Assembly (NCBI GenBank): GCA_000708835.1
Contig: DF237095.1
Span: forward strand, 62,001-126,000
DNA: 64,000 nucleotides
Source: Klebsormidium nitens
Taxonomy: Eukaryota > Streptophyta > Klebsormidiophyceae > Klebsormidiales > Klebsormidiaceae
Direction: 5' to 3'
The notes beneath the pieces were generated by a model. The model was not told the origin of the DNA, searched no databases, and was given only the letters and a program-made list of their open reading frames with translations. Below, piece by piece: positions 1 to 12,115 of this stretch; positions within the stretch are counted from its first letter, which is position 1; every line of letters starts with the position of its first letter. Position numbers and translations under genes: made by a program.

Positions 1-621
1 AAGCAGAAGCTGTCTGCAAATAAGAACAAAAACAATGTCTAAAAGTACCCTCAAACTACAAGAGCACCTCGAAACGCAGACTTTTCATCCAGGCGTTTGC
101 CGGTCGCGGCGCGCCCCCTGATTCCGGGGAGATTCAGCTGTCCTTTGGGAGCCTGCATACGGAAAGCCTTTCCACCAGCCGAAAGCTCCTACGTATACAG
201 TGTGAGCTTCGTCAGAGCATCGAGAAGGTTTTCTGGAGCGAGTCCGACACCATTTTTGATGAATTTGGAATTGCATAACGCGAAATAAGGTTGTCGGTCG
301 CTCTTAGATTGGAGAACTGAATGTCTTCTCACGGTTTGCGTCGATTGACTGCTCTGGTATAAGAAGGATGCCTTTAAGGAAATATTTTACCTTCTAGCCT
401 AAAAATGTTTTTTGAATGGTCAAGCACCTCGGCAAGGATCGTATCAAAACGGGTGAGAAACGCAAAACGATTTGAATCTTGAAACGGTTCCGCTACCTTG
501 CTCAATCTGATACAACTCAAGATAGCCCGACTCAAAGCTCAACCACGAATTTCAATCAAGTGCCGAGCAGCCGTGTTTCCCCGCACCACGAACTTGACGC
601 TGGTTGTTTTCCCCTTTGCAG
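1..621. other. Window start, no supported gene
   Basis: No reading frame here has convincing coding character. The tract from about 590 to 621 is a polypyrimidine run ending in an AG that serves as the acceptor of the first exon of locus A. The signal-peptide exon of that locus was not recognised here and may lie upstream of the window, because the first recognised exon enters in phase 1, like exon 2 of locus D. Confidence 0.5.
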
Positions 622-3600
622 CCCCGTTACCCATAACCGGGCCCGCCCGAACCGCGCTGGTTAATATCTTCAACAACTGCTCTTCGCCAGTTGGAATCAC
701 TTTAGCGAGCAATACGACCAACGGCGACTTCTGGCGCATCTTCCAGCCCAATGGAGGCCCCCTCGCGCCCTCGCCCGCGACGTTCAACATAGCGCCCGGC
801 GGCGCGCAGAACAACCTGCTGCTGATCAACACTTCGCCGTTCCCTTCGGTAGGTAATCTGCTTCTACTTCAAAAACACGTTTTCCCAGGCGGAAGGTCAA
901 TCGCTCCGGATCCGGAATCATGCATGATTCCGACGCCGGTGATTCACTTGCTCAATCCCGAGTCATGCTAATTTTGAAGGCGGTGTATCTTGTCATTCCA
1001 GATTCGTAGGTTTGACAAGAGCACGTTCGCCTTGTCCTTCCGCTTGGATTCAGCCATGCACCTCAAATCTGTTTTGTCGTTCGATCGCTTTGGATCCTTC
1101 TGACGTTGGATTCCTTATGCCTCCTATCAGAGTATATGAGGAGATCAGATGAGTTAGAGGCCTGGGTTTCGGAAGACCCCGTTATTCATATCCTTCCCCT
1201 CTGCAACCTACATATTTGGGCTCTCGAAAATCAGAGACAGGGAAAGCTTGGCCTTACACTCCGGTAGCCGTTGATCGCATGCGTAAGACGGATCTCAAAT
1301 TGTAAAAGCAAGGTTTCTGGATCAGGATCGGAGATGCGATGCGATTTATTCACCTGTATCTGACTCTTCAGCAGCTTATGAACAAGAATGAGATACCCAT
1401 TACCCGCGCTCTTCTTTCCGCGAAAGAGAAGCGCAAGACGTAGCCGGCTTCAATATCCCTGAAATCAGAATCTATCATGGATAGCAACGTAAAAGACTTC
1501 CTTATTCTGCCTTCATCGCTGATACTCTACCCATATTTCTTTAGCAGAGGAACCCGCGCGTGGGGGGCATTCTCGCAACCCCCGTTCCGCCCACGCTCGT
1601 TCCGCCCAGTCCGCCCGGCGTGGACGGACTCCTCATTAGCAGCACCACCGACCCGTTTGCGGCAAGCACCGTCACCCTCCCGGGCGCGCCCGGGTTTTTC
1701 ACATTCGCCGCGGCGCAGAGCGCCAATGCCAGTGTAACCGCGGCCCCGGTTGTCATCGCTGTGACGATCTTTTGCCCCCGCTTACTGCCCGGGACGACCC
1801 CCCCGGTCACGACTCCGCCGGTTGGGGGGGTGGTGACTCCACCTTTCAACACCCCCCCGGTCACGATTCCCCCGGTCACAACTGCCCCGGTCACAACTGC
1901 CCCGGCCACCACTGCCCCTGTAACAACCGCCCCGGTCACAATTGCCCTGGCTACGACTGCCCCGGCAACCACTGCCCCGGTCACAACTGCGCCTGCGCCC
2001 GGTAAGAAGCTTCATCAGAACCTTTCTGCTGTGCATACGTTATTCGTTTTCAACGCCCTGATTCTTTCTTTCTTCCGTAAGAACTTACCAGAGGACTGCT
2101 GCTTGTGACTTTTCGCTTTCAAAAATGGGTCCCCAAGGAGCATCCAACCGGAACTCTGTTGATGCGATTCATCCATCTGATCGGAGCAACTTGAAGATAT
2201 GCTTGAATGCAGCTTGTCTCAATTACGCACAGGGTGTCCGATCCTAGCTCCTCGCAACGTGGCAGATTTTCCAGTTCAGATGGGCATGCTGAACCACAAG
2301 CCCCCTGGATTTCCTCCTGAATCAGATTTGTGCGAAGCATGATCGGTGTAACCTGAAAGCTTGAATATCGTCCATCTTTGACGTTGGGCCTGCCTCCGCA
2401 AATATGTCAGCCAACTCAATACCATGTGCGGGCTCGTCTTACTTCAGCTCTTCTTTCTGGGTGCCACCAGATAACTTCGACCTAAGAACGGGACAGAAAT
2501 CCCTGAGCCGCCCCGTTTGGGGGGGGCAGTTTGCTAGCTCCGTCTCCGCAGCCCGGGAGGAGCGAATGAGCATTTCACTAACCACATGTAGTTAGTTTTC
2601 GGGCTAACCTTTTCCCGAAAGGCTTAATCCTTGCTTCTCTAACAGGTCCGGGCCCTTCAAGTTCTCCCCCACCGTCTTCAACCGCCCGAGTGACAATCAC
2701 CAATGCGTGTTCGACGCCCGTGAAAATTTTCCTGGCCAGCAATCAAACCAACAACGACTTCTGGCGGCTTTACAACCCGGCTACCGATACGGCGACTGCG
2801 GAAGTTCCGTCTCCGTTTGACATTCCGGTCGGCGGATCGCAGGCAAACCTGCTCCTGGTCAATACTGACCGTACGAGACCAGTAAGAGATCTCTGAAGGA
2901 CTGGCGCCTGCGAGAGTGTGCTTTGCTTAGACAATCTTTTAAGCATGCATACTCTCCAAACCACCCCCCCTGTTCTAGTGATTGTTTTATACACTTCCCT
3001 TTGTAGAACGGGTCGTTTGAGTATTTTCTGGTTTTTCTTCTATGCACCTTCCGGCTCGGGTGGTCGAACATGCTAAAACGTGCGCTTCCTATGCGCTTCC
3101 TGCTAGAACGGGTCACTAGAACCAGGGGGGTGTTTTAGAGTGATACGTTCTTCTGAGAGATCACCACTAAACTCCTGGCGGGTCCGAGTCGCTTCAACCT
3201 AATTACAAGCGGCACGAAACATGGAACACACCGAAGTAATAAAAATCAAGACAACAGCTGTGTCATTTCGTCTGTCGCGCAGCTCTCTACGCGCCGCGGT
3301 TACATCGGTGCGAAAGCCGCCGTCGGCCCTCTGATCGGCTCAACCAGTTCCACCGCCGGGCTAGATTTTATCGCCATCCGGCTCGACTCACCCACTGGCA
3401 TCTCCTCTCCGTTCGGACCCAAGCGGATCATCTTTACTTCAACAAGCAGATCCACCCTTACTGTTGCTCCCGCGGAAATCGCAGTGAGTTGTGTGATTGC
3501 CCCTGCGCTAGGCGGCCTCTCCCGGAGACGAAACCCTCTCCTAGTTTTTTGTAAATCCTCAAACCCTTGAAACCTACAACCCTAAAACCCCTTCTCCTGC

Positions 3601-4165
3601 ATCCACAGAAGCGGACACACGAAGAGCATGTGCTTTTGCATACTATGAAGCGCAAGGGACACGTTATTTCCACGTTGTGTGAAGGGGTGTTGGCCTGGGG
3701 GATCAGTCGTTGCTCAGTTTCTCAAAAGTTTGATACGCAGACGACTAGGAAGCTTGAGAGAATCTCGTGAAGATCGTGACGGGAGCCTGGAAACCCGACT
3801 TGCAGTACCGCTTTTATTGCCTCGTAAAGATAAGCTCAATTATAAGTTTCGTCGCTCTCCACGGCAACTCGACCTATTTCGCTTTTTTTGGGTGCAGCAA
3901 CCATTTGAACCAAAGCTTTTGATCAGAGGCAATCGCCATTGACTTGTGAACGCTTTTAACTGTGGCATCACCGCAAATCCTGAGGTTTTGCTACGTGAAA
4001 CTTCTCAAGAATGGGTGCTCGGATTTCGTTTCTGCTAGCGCACGCTCAAGCAAGTGCGTACTTCAAACCATGTGAGCTGGCAAGCTACTGCTCCAAAGCT
4101 GTTCCCAAGTTTTGATTACTTAACGCCGTTCGTCTTCCCAGGTGACGGTTTCCTGCGTTGCGTAG
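622..4165 (+). CDS. Locus A: modular secreted Thr/Pro-rich protein (5' end missing)
   Basis: Five exons join in frame: 622-848, 1548-2001, 2646-2881, 3283-3483 and 4142-4165 (stop). All introns are GT-AG and every phase agrees. Exon 1 encodes module C (NNCSSP, then DFWRIF, then NNLLLINT). Exon 2 encodes module D (GVDGL, then LPGAPGFFTF) followed by a TTAPVTT-type linker. Exon 3 is a second module C (NACSTP, NDFWRLY, NLLLVNT). Exons 4 and 5 are a divergent module D ending at VTVSCVA and a stop, without a linker. The same modules recur in locus D. The alternation of Cys-containing globular units with Thr-Pro tracts suggests a secreted, O-glycosylated wall or matrix protein; this is inference. 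I recognise no named family; pherophorin-like architecture is a loose analogy only. The first exon with signal peptide is not visible. Confidence 0.68.
2959..3136. repeat. Small inverted repeat inside intron 3 of locus A
   Basis: A C-rich arm near 2959-2985 (an ACC, C-run, then TGTTCTAGTGA) recurs as its reverse complement near 3113-3136 (TCACTAGAACC, then a G-run). The arms are about 22-25 bp and separated by about 130 bp. It could be a small foldback element or a decayed MITE. No target duplication is obvious. Confidence 0.45.
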
Positions 4166-5419
4166 CCCACGCTGCTACCAGTAGAGATCTGCCGGTGGGC
4201 ACCGCGGAACCGGTCCCTACCGTCACCCCATGCGCAGCAAAGGTCCCGGCAATTACCGCTACAAACCAGAACCTAGTTTAGGACCACACTTTAAGGCCAA
4301 GTCCACTGAACGGTTAAAAAGCCAAGTCCACTAGTCAACGGTTTAAGATTGTTGTCGCATAGAGCCCTAGTTTAAGAGCGCTCCGAACTTAAACGGGCAA
4401 CGAATTCTCTAGCATTCACGAAGGAGCTGCCGTTAAGAGCGTTTGAGTTTCAGTGGACACGACAGCCACGCTGAGTTCCAACTTGTATAGACATCGATCC
4501 GTGAGTCCTTCCAGATTGCGAAGCTCAAGCGTGCCAAAGCATCTTGGGTTGTTAAACCAGCGACATGTACTTCGGCATTCTATGAGAAAGTCGCCACGAA
4601 TCCTTCAATTGGGCGGTTCGCGAATCCAACGGATTATGAAACTCGTGATCTACTTACAAAACGAAGCCCTATGCAGACATGATAACACGATCCGTCTTGT
4701 TGACACTGTACTCTGAAATGAATGCCGTTGATGTAGACACACGATGGTTCTTAAAAATCCTGGCAGAAAGAGAGACATAGGATCACGTGCGCTCGCAAGA
4801 TTGCAGACTTGGGCTGTCTGCAAAGGCATCTGCGAAAGCATTTGCAAACTTTCATTTCGCCGATCTCGAAGTTTGTGACCCATCCGCGATCGTTTTCGGC
4901 AGCAACATCGTTTTGGTTTTCAGTAACCAGACATGACTACATGGTCAAAGATCCAAGTTATGAGCACCTTCTGGTTTTGTGATACACACATCGGCGGATC
5001 GAGCGCTGCAAATTCTAAGCCCGCCCATGAACAGCACCGCGGGCACACTCGTGTTTTTTCACGCCACAGTAATCCAAAAATGGGAACAAATTGGGAGAAA
5101 ACAAATCCCGTAAAAGTCTACACGAGACTTTTAAATCTTCTCTCGCATCATCCGCCTCAGCATCGCCTCTTGAGCCGGGCTCAGCTCGATGATCTGACGA
5201 CAGCAAAGCCGATTTTGTAAGGATAATTGGGAAAGCAGGCCGCAGTCGACGAAGCTGCCCTCCGTTGCAAAAAAGTAAAACATAAGGACATGAGGTGCAC
5301 CCATCGAAATGGTCGTGAACTCCATCTCGTGATCTATAGAGGCATCGAACTATTTTTGAAGAGCCTACAATAAGAGGTGCTTCAGTTGCAGGACGTTCGC
5401 AGAAAGGACAGCCAGGTTA
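4166..5419. other. Intergenic, downstream of locus A
   Basis: I found no supported gene, RNA or mobile element. Short open frames here lack splice context and similarity to the other modules in the window. Confidence 0.5.
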
Positions 5420-6621
5420 CGCAGGAGGGGACAGCCACGTGTACGCAGAAGGGACTGCCACGTGTACTCACCCTGCAGGCATCATTCTCACACTAAATAG
5501 GCGTTCGTCCAGGGCAGAACACCGCGTGCGTGCTTCTCCGCAAAGACTGGTCGCGAAAGTGTTTGAGTTGGGAGATTTATTGACGTCTACAAGAACGACA
5601 AAAAAGAGAAGATTACCTCGGAAGAAACAGGTTAACGGAAACCTTGTACTCGGCAACGAGGTTACTTTTCAGAGCCTCGATCTCGACGCAGCGCGAACGC
5701 GCCAAGTTCACTCGTTGGTTCGACGGTGGACTTGCTGGGGGCGCTTCAAGAGGACGGGCGTCTAACCACGTGGTCCCGCGGCGGCCACTTCGCATGACAT
5801 TCCGCCCGCGTGTCGCCAAGAATCTGGTCACGTGGGCTTACCCAATTCAGCCACCCAGACTGCGTGCATACGGGCCGGGCTATCTAGTCGCCGAGGCGTT
5901 ACTGGTCACAAGACGCCCCTTTTAAGACCTCGCCCAATTCCAAGGACTCGAGGCGGGCTTTTGACGGGGCGTCATAGTACGATAAAGGGGTGCGTTTTCA
6001 GGATCTTCGAGTCTAGCCCGATGCTCACGAGAATGGACGAGATGCACTGGAATCACGACCGAAACAAACACTGTGCTTAGCATCTCGGGCCGGTTTTAGA
6101 AAGAATCCGAGGCGCTGGCTCAACACCACGAGACAGGGAGCGCTTTTATCCGCAGCAATGGGGCTGCGGAGTTCTGCACTGTTGGGATGGTTGGAATGGA
6201 AAAAGCTGGGAATGCCGCGAGGACCTCGAACCGTACTATCTTGAAGCAGTTTTGGAATTCGAGAAAGCCCTGTACTTTGCAACATTCTGGTCGTCGGTGT
6301 ATATTGGTCCGTGACGCATCTGCATACCTTTCTTTGGGCGTTCTAGTCCCAGTCTTTCCAATGTCTGGTCTGGGCTTACCCATATAATCCGACACATCTT
6401 AGCCGCACTTCGTCCGACTTCATAGCTTGATTTGTACTTTACTGCAGCGAAGATGCAGCGATCTGGTCGTTTTTGAAAGCAAAGAGTCTGAAAAGCAGCT
6501 GTCACATGCGCTTCTTTCAAAAGCGCATTCCGCTTGAAGAACTGTCTTTATCTCTGCCTTTGATCATAGTCGGAGCTCTCAGAACCAATCGCAGGGGAAG
6601 GAGACAATCGGTGCGTGAAAA

Positions 6622-9600
6622 ATGGGGCCCGATCGCAGGATGCCGCTCTTTCTTGCAGGACTGCTGCTGCTGTCGGTCACTTGCGGTCACGTGAGCGCTC
6701 AGGTGAGGGACTCCTAGAAAGGAACCAACTCTTGACCGTTTCTCTTGTAAAGAGCGTAGAATGACTCGTATGTTTTGGCCTGCAGGCTCTGATTGATGCT
6801 TTCACAACCCTTGCTTCTCAATCTAGGAATCTAAGCAAGGAAACCAAAACAGACTGTCACTCTGATTCAATGTGCGGTTGGCATAAAAGAGACTAGAGCT
6901 GACGGCTTGACCGCTTCCGTGCTTGAGGAGCAGCATAACTTTCAAATTGAACTTGATATCGGTCACCAAGCAGAGACTGTCTGTCAGGATATCTCCGGAA
7001 AATGCTTCAGATATGCCCTCGATGTAGCCTCAACGTAGAGAACCTCTTAATACATAACAGTTGCTTTCCCGAGCGCGACGGCAAGCGGCTGCTGTAAGGT
7101 TTGATTCGTGAGAGGGGTTTCGAACATTCTCCTAGAATCCATGCAGACACGATTTTCGACATTGGGACAGGTTTCGGTTCCTCTGAGATTGGACCAGGGT
7201 CGTCTTGCAATCTCCTTTCTATTTGGACCGTTTGTTTAAAGCGCTCTTTGTTCCGTCTCCTTGCAACCTCTCTTGTCAGATTCCGGCCCCGACCCCGACC
7301 GGGACCATCCCGACCCCGACCGGAACCACCCCGACCCCGACCGGAACCACCCCGACCCCGACCGGAACCACCCCGACCCCCACCGGAACCACCCCGACCC
7401 CCGCCGGAACCACCCCGACCCCGACCGGAACCACCCGACCCGACCGGAACCACCCGACCCCACCGGACCACCCGACCCCGACCGGACTCCGCCCGACCAC
7501 GTCCGAACGCCNNNNNNNNNNNNNNNNNNNNGAACCCCGTACCCCCGACCCGGAACCACCCCGACCCCCGCCCGGAACCACCCCGACCCCGACCCCGGAA
7601 CCACCCCGACCCCCGACCCGGAACCACCCCGACCCCCACCGGAACCACCCCGACCCCCACCGGAATCACCCCGACCATCAAGCCCGTCACGGCCAACGTC
7701 GGGAACGTCAACTGCGCCGCCTCTAACGTCACCATCGGCCCGCAGCGCGTGGGCGCGTCTGTGCAGCAGCGCCGCGCGCGTGTCACGCCGTACGCGTTTA
7801 CGATCACCAATAACTGCGCGTCGCCCGGGACTCTGACACGTGTCACGCTCGCGGTGTTTCCCGTTGGGCCGCCAATCTACACGCTGCCCTACAGCATCTT
7901 CGGCTGCTTCCTCGTCAACGGAGAGTGCCAGCTGTTCCAGAACGTCTACTCCCAGCAGCTCAGCGCTACCGCGTGAGTGTTGGTTCTATCGTCTTTTTTT
8001 GTGACAGACTTGTGTAACGAGCACTTGCCTACTTGACGCATGAAATTACGTAAACACAGAAGATTTCTGATCTCAATCATGGATGAGCATGGGCTAATTG
8101 TGGAGCCGTTAGAAAATGATTATGTCCAGAAACTAGCCTTAATAAGCCTGGTCCATCAAGCCCGCTTATTTGTCCCTCGAGCTGAGACTCAAGTTTGAGA
8201 ACCAGCCTGACTAGCAGCCAACGTTCCCTGTGAGTGTTGGGGATTGTCTTCTGTTGTGACAGAAAAGACAAGTAAGGAGGGTTTGCCTAATGGATGCATG
8301 TGACGACGTTGAAAGTCTGTCAGCAGCTTACCTAGTGAGTCTTCGTTCCTGGTTCAGGTGCGCATCTGGTCTGGTCCGGTTCTGGTCCCCTAATCCCTGT
8401 GCGCGCTCAGCTCACGTCGGCTGCTTCCTTTTGAACAGGGTGTGCCAAGCAGGTATCTAAAAACGTGTGGCCGCCGCGCGCATCTCAGCCAGCAATTTCG
8501 CTTCCATTCTGGGTTCCTTTTCTCTATGCTTCTATTTCGGACTCCATTTCGATTTTCATTCTCGTCTGATCGCGACAGCTGGATAAAGCTCTGGGCTTCG
8601 AGGGGCTGTCGTGTCGTGTCGTCACTTCACAGCTGCTCGCTCGCGACCGTCCTCCCAGACTACATCTAGAAGAAGGTTTGCGGACAAAAAGCCGGAGAGC
8701 TGACATGTCGTGACGTCACCTGCCAGGTGTTCGAGCATAACCCTCTTCCCGGACTACACGTATACGCCGCCGGGCCCCGTCAATTGTACTCTTGGGCCCG
8801 ACCAGATTCCCGGGGGTCTGGCCCCGGGGCAAAGCTTGGACATCAACTTCTCCAGCTTCATCAACGTCAACATAAACCGCACCATTTTTAACTTCCAGGT
8901 CGCCTCCGCTACCTTCGCCCCCATCGGTGCCGCCGTCGGTAAGGTCCGAGTCGCACATAAAGCAAGAAATCTGGGTTACCAGGCTCCGTTAAGCAACTTG
9001 TGTGGTTGGTTAACTGCCCTTAACCAAGGGAACGTGATTGTAATTTGGTTCGATGCCCTTGACCAACCAACGTTAACCGTGGTTCAGAGCAAAAGCTTCC
9101 GGAAGTCACCGGCGCTCTAGCGCTTCCGGCTTTCAAGTATCACTTGATTTGAACGCTTTTCGCAGACGGATCTTCGCTTGTTGTGAGGCCAATCCTCGCC
9201 GGAGGGCTGATGGAGGGTCCGACGTGGTCCATTAGACACGCCCCGCACCTATCATCTTTACATCCATGTTTTCTCGCAGAGCTTTTATTCGAAATTTCTG
9301 CCAGTGCCCCCCAAAGTTGATCTGACAGTTCTTCATGTCGGCTTTGAAAACTTTTAACGTTTTGAATGCCCGCAGCAGTGCCGCAGCTCACCACACCACC
9401 ACCAGCTACTGCCGGCCCGGCCACAGCTGTTCCGGCGACTACTGTTACGGCCAAGACTGCCCCGGGTAAAGCTGCCCCGGGCAAAGCTGCCCCGGCCAAG
9501 ACTGTTCCGGTCAAGCCTGCCCCGGCCAAGACTGTTCCGGTCAAGCCTGCCCCGGCCAAGACTGTTCCGGTCAAGCCTGCCCCGGCCAAGACTGTTCCGG

Positions 9601-9650
9601 TCAAGCCTGCCCCGGCCAAGACTGTTCCGGCCAAGCCTGCCCCGGCGTAA
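6622..9650 (+). CDS. Locus B: secreted Pro/Thr/Lys-rich protein, paralogue 1
   Basis: Four exons are proposed: 6622-6702, 7280-7972, 8727-8938 and 9376-9650. Exon 1 is a clean signal peptide (MPLFLAGLLLL core, ending VSAQ). Exon 2 starts with PTPTGTT heptapeptide repeats, is interrupted by 20 Ns at 7512-7531, and ends in module A (NVGNVNC, TITNNCASPG, FGCFL, NVYSQQL). Exon 3 is module B (YTPPGPVNC, IPGGLAPGQS, FNFQVASATFAP). Exon 4 is a low-complexity tail with about five TVPVKPAPAK repeats. Splice phases match the paralogue at 12116-15381 except in exon 2, where the repeat slips frame around the gap, so the exact linker is unknown. The product is probably extracellular and possibly hydroxyproline-rich. 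No named family was recognised. Confidence 0.68.
7512..7531. other. Assembly gap of 20 Ns
   Basis: Twenty Ns sit inside the 21-bp Pro-Thr-Gly repeat of locus B exon 2. Repeat units next to the gap have irregular lengths (18-19 bp instead of 21), and the reading frame before it does not match the frame after it. The true gap length and sequence are unknown. Confidence 0.97.
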
Positions 9651-12115
9651 AGCGCCCCGGCCACGACCGGCGCCTTTGAAGAGATAACTCTTGTCCGGTC
9701 AAGGAACGCAGCAGAGTCACTAAGTGCTGCTGACCGTTTGAATAACGTACAGCGCGGCATAGCCTGGCAAGAAAGAAGTAATCAGACAGTCCGTGATTGG
9801 TGAGTCGTTTATAGCATTTGAATAACCTACACCGCAGAATAGCCTGGCAAGAAAGGATTGATCAGACAGTCCGTGCTTTGTGTGTCGTTTATAGCATTTG
9901 AATAACGTACCCAGAATAGCCTGGCAAGAAAAGATTGATCAGACAGGCCGGAACTTGTGAGTCGTTGTAGCACCTCTGAGCGAGCTTGCTCGGAATACAC
10001 GAGATAATTAGATCGACATCGAAGATTATACATAGTCGTCGAATGGAATGTCAAACGCAGAGCTGCAGAGTTGCCATGCAATATGACTTGTAAAGGAACC
10101 ACTATTTAGAGGCTTGCTTGTCAACTTGAAACGACCCACGCCTATATATTGCATCGACACACCTGGAATGAAAGAGTGGCGTTTCCTCCTCGTAGCTTGT
10201 TCTCCTTAATACATGATCGGCTTGTTTGGTTGCGTCCTAAAACTGTCTGCTAAAATCTGTGTGAGGAAACGGTCTACAAGAAGCATTTCATGACGTACTC
10301 TTCAAGCATTGAACTGGGATTGGTGTAGGCGTCCGGATCCGAAGGGGTGCTTCAGGGATCAGCAGTGCCGTGCTAGCGCTCATAGCAGGACTTCAAAGAC
10401 AAAAGTACAATCTTGGCATATGAAAATTGCACGACTATGTGCGCGGCAGCTTGTAACGTTTGCAGCTTTAACGCTGGTCAATGGGAAGAGGCCGGAGTCA
10501 GACAAAAGTATGATGTAAGGGCCAAGACGCTTTACCGCATGCCACGCTCAATGAAGCGAAAATAGCCTCTAGATCAAGAGGTAGAAAGGGCACTTGACGA
10601 AAACAAGCAGAATCGGTGATCAAACGGGTCACGAGAAACGCTTCCGATTTGCGGGAGCCGCTTCTTGTTTCTCGAGAACCGGCCCCGAACGCAGACTGAT
10701 CGAATAGGGCCTACCTTTGGTTCTTCCGCTGCTTATCCGGAGCGGACCGTTCCGGTTTGGCGCCCGTTGGGCTCCTTCGAATCTTAGGGCACAATCGGAC
10801 ACGCACACACTGCTCCAACCAGCCGGCAGACATGCGTTGACTGTACGCATGCGTCGTAGTCTACAGAATTACCACAACGGAGGTACAGCCACGTGTATCA
10901 GTCTCCTTGCACAGTTAGGTGCAGCGATGCTGAGGTGTTCGTCCGGGGCGAGATTTTTAGAACACCAGGTGAGTGCAAATAATTGCATTTCCGCAAACTC
11001 CGGTCGCGAAAGCGTTTGATTGGGTGGTGAATGACGTCTACAAGAAAAAGAAGACGACCTCGGAAGAAACAGGGCAATCGATCGAAACGTCGTACTCCGC
11101 AACGAGATTTGATGCAGCTCCTGGCCTCGACTCGTGTTGGTCTCGCCGCAGCGCAGAGAATCTCGGGGCCCTTAACCTCGCACCCAAGATGTAGTTTCGA
11201 CGGCGTGTTCGTCAGGACGACGAAGGCCGGGTTAGTATAATATATCGTCGGAATCCGTAAAGTTTGCACCTTATGATTCGTAAAGTCCGCACCTGACGAA
11301 ACGCAGACTGGCCGTGCAACATCTTGGGTGCGAGGTCAAAGGGGCAGAGTACCGAGTTCGCTTCTTGGTTCCACGGTGGGATTGCCGGGAGCGCTTATTC
11401 TTCGCTCATTTCCAAGGAGTCGAGGCGAGATTTTGATCACGCTTTAGATGGCAAGGGGGTTTGTTTGCAGGATCTTCTGATCCTAGTCTCTCGATGCCCA
11501 TTGGAAAGTACGCACTACACTCCTGACCGAAACAAACACTATACCTAGCGACTCGAACCACTTTTGAAAGCAATCCGAGGCACTGATCCAACATTACGAG
11601 AAAGGGAGCGCTTTTTTCCGCAATATCGGGAATGGGCTTCTGCATTGTTGGCATGCTTAGAATGGAGGAAGCCGGGAATGCCGCGAGACCCTCGAACCGT
11701 ACTATGTTGAAGCAGTCCGCGATCCGAGAAAGCCCTGTACTTTGCAACAGTCTGATCGTCGGTATGTTTTCACATTTAGTCCGTGACGCATCTGTGACTT
11801 TCATTGGGCGTTCTAGATCCAGTCTTTTACCTTTCCAAAGGTCTCATCTGGTCATACCCATCTCCCACACAGCTGAGCAGCACTTCGTGGCTTGTTCCGT
11901 ATCCTACTGTAGCGAAGGTTGAGCGATCTGGTTGTTTCGAGTGCCCCAGTCTTTACTCTAGCAAAACGTCTGAAAAGCACGCAAGTCAAAAACGCTTCCT
12001 TCAACACATTTCTTCCAGCTAGTCCGCTTGAACAGCTGTCCTCAACTCAGGTGCACACCATCGGAGGAGCTCTGAGAAACAACCGCAGGGGAAGGAGACA
12101 CTCTGGTGCGTGAAA
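9651..12115. other. Intergenic between loci B and C, with 80-bp repeats
   Basis: This holds the 3' flank of locus B, three 80-bp direct repeats, and then the duplicated upstream region of locus C. I found no supported gene. Confidence 0.5.
9737..9976. repeat. Three direct repeats of about 80 bp downstream of locus B
   Basis: Copies begin near 9737, 9817 and 9897, each with TTTGAATAAC and then ATAGCCTGGCAAGAAA and a TCAGACAG motif. The paralogous flank after locus C (about 15445-15530) has only one degenerate copy, so the array probably expanded after the segmental duplication. Confidence 0.8.

Noticed and set aside
1541-1984. Minus-strand Val/Ala/Gly-rich frame
   Set aside because: Antisense shadow of the TTAPV linker in locus A; similar shadows at 9140-9760, 14797-15456, 20576-21022 and 22127-22405 were rejected for the same reason.
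7007-7846. Long minus-strand frame rich in Gly/Arg (279 residues)
   Set aside because: It is the antisense shadow of the Pro-Thr-Gly repeat of locus B; repeat periodicity keeps all frames open.
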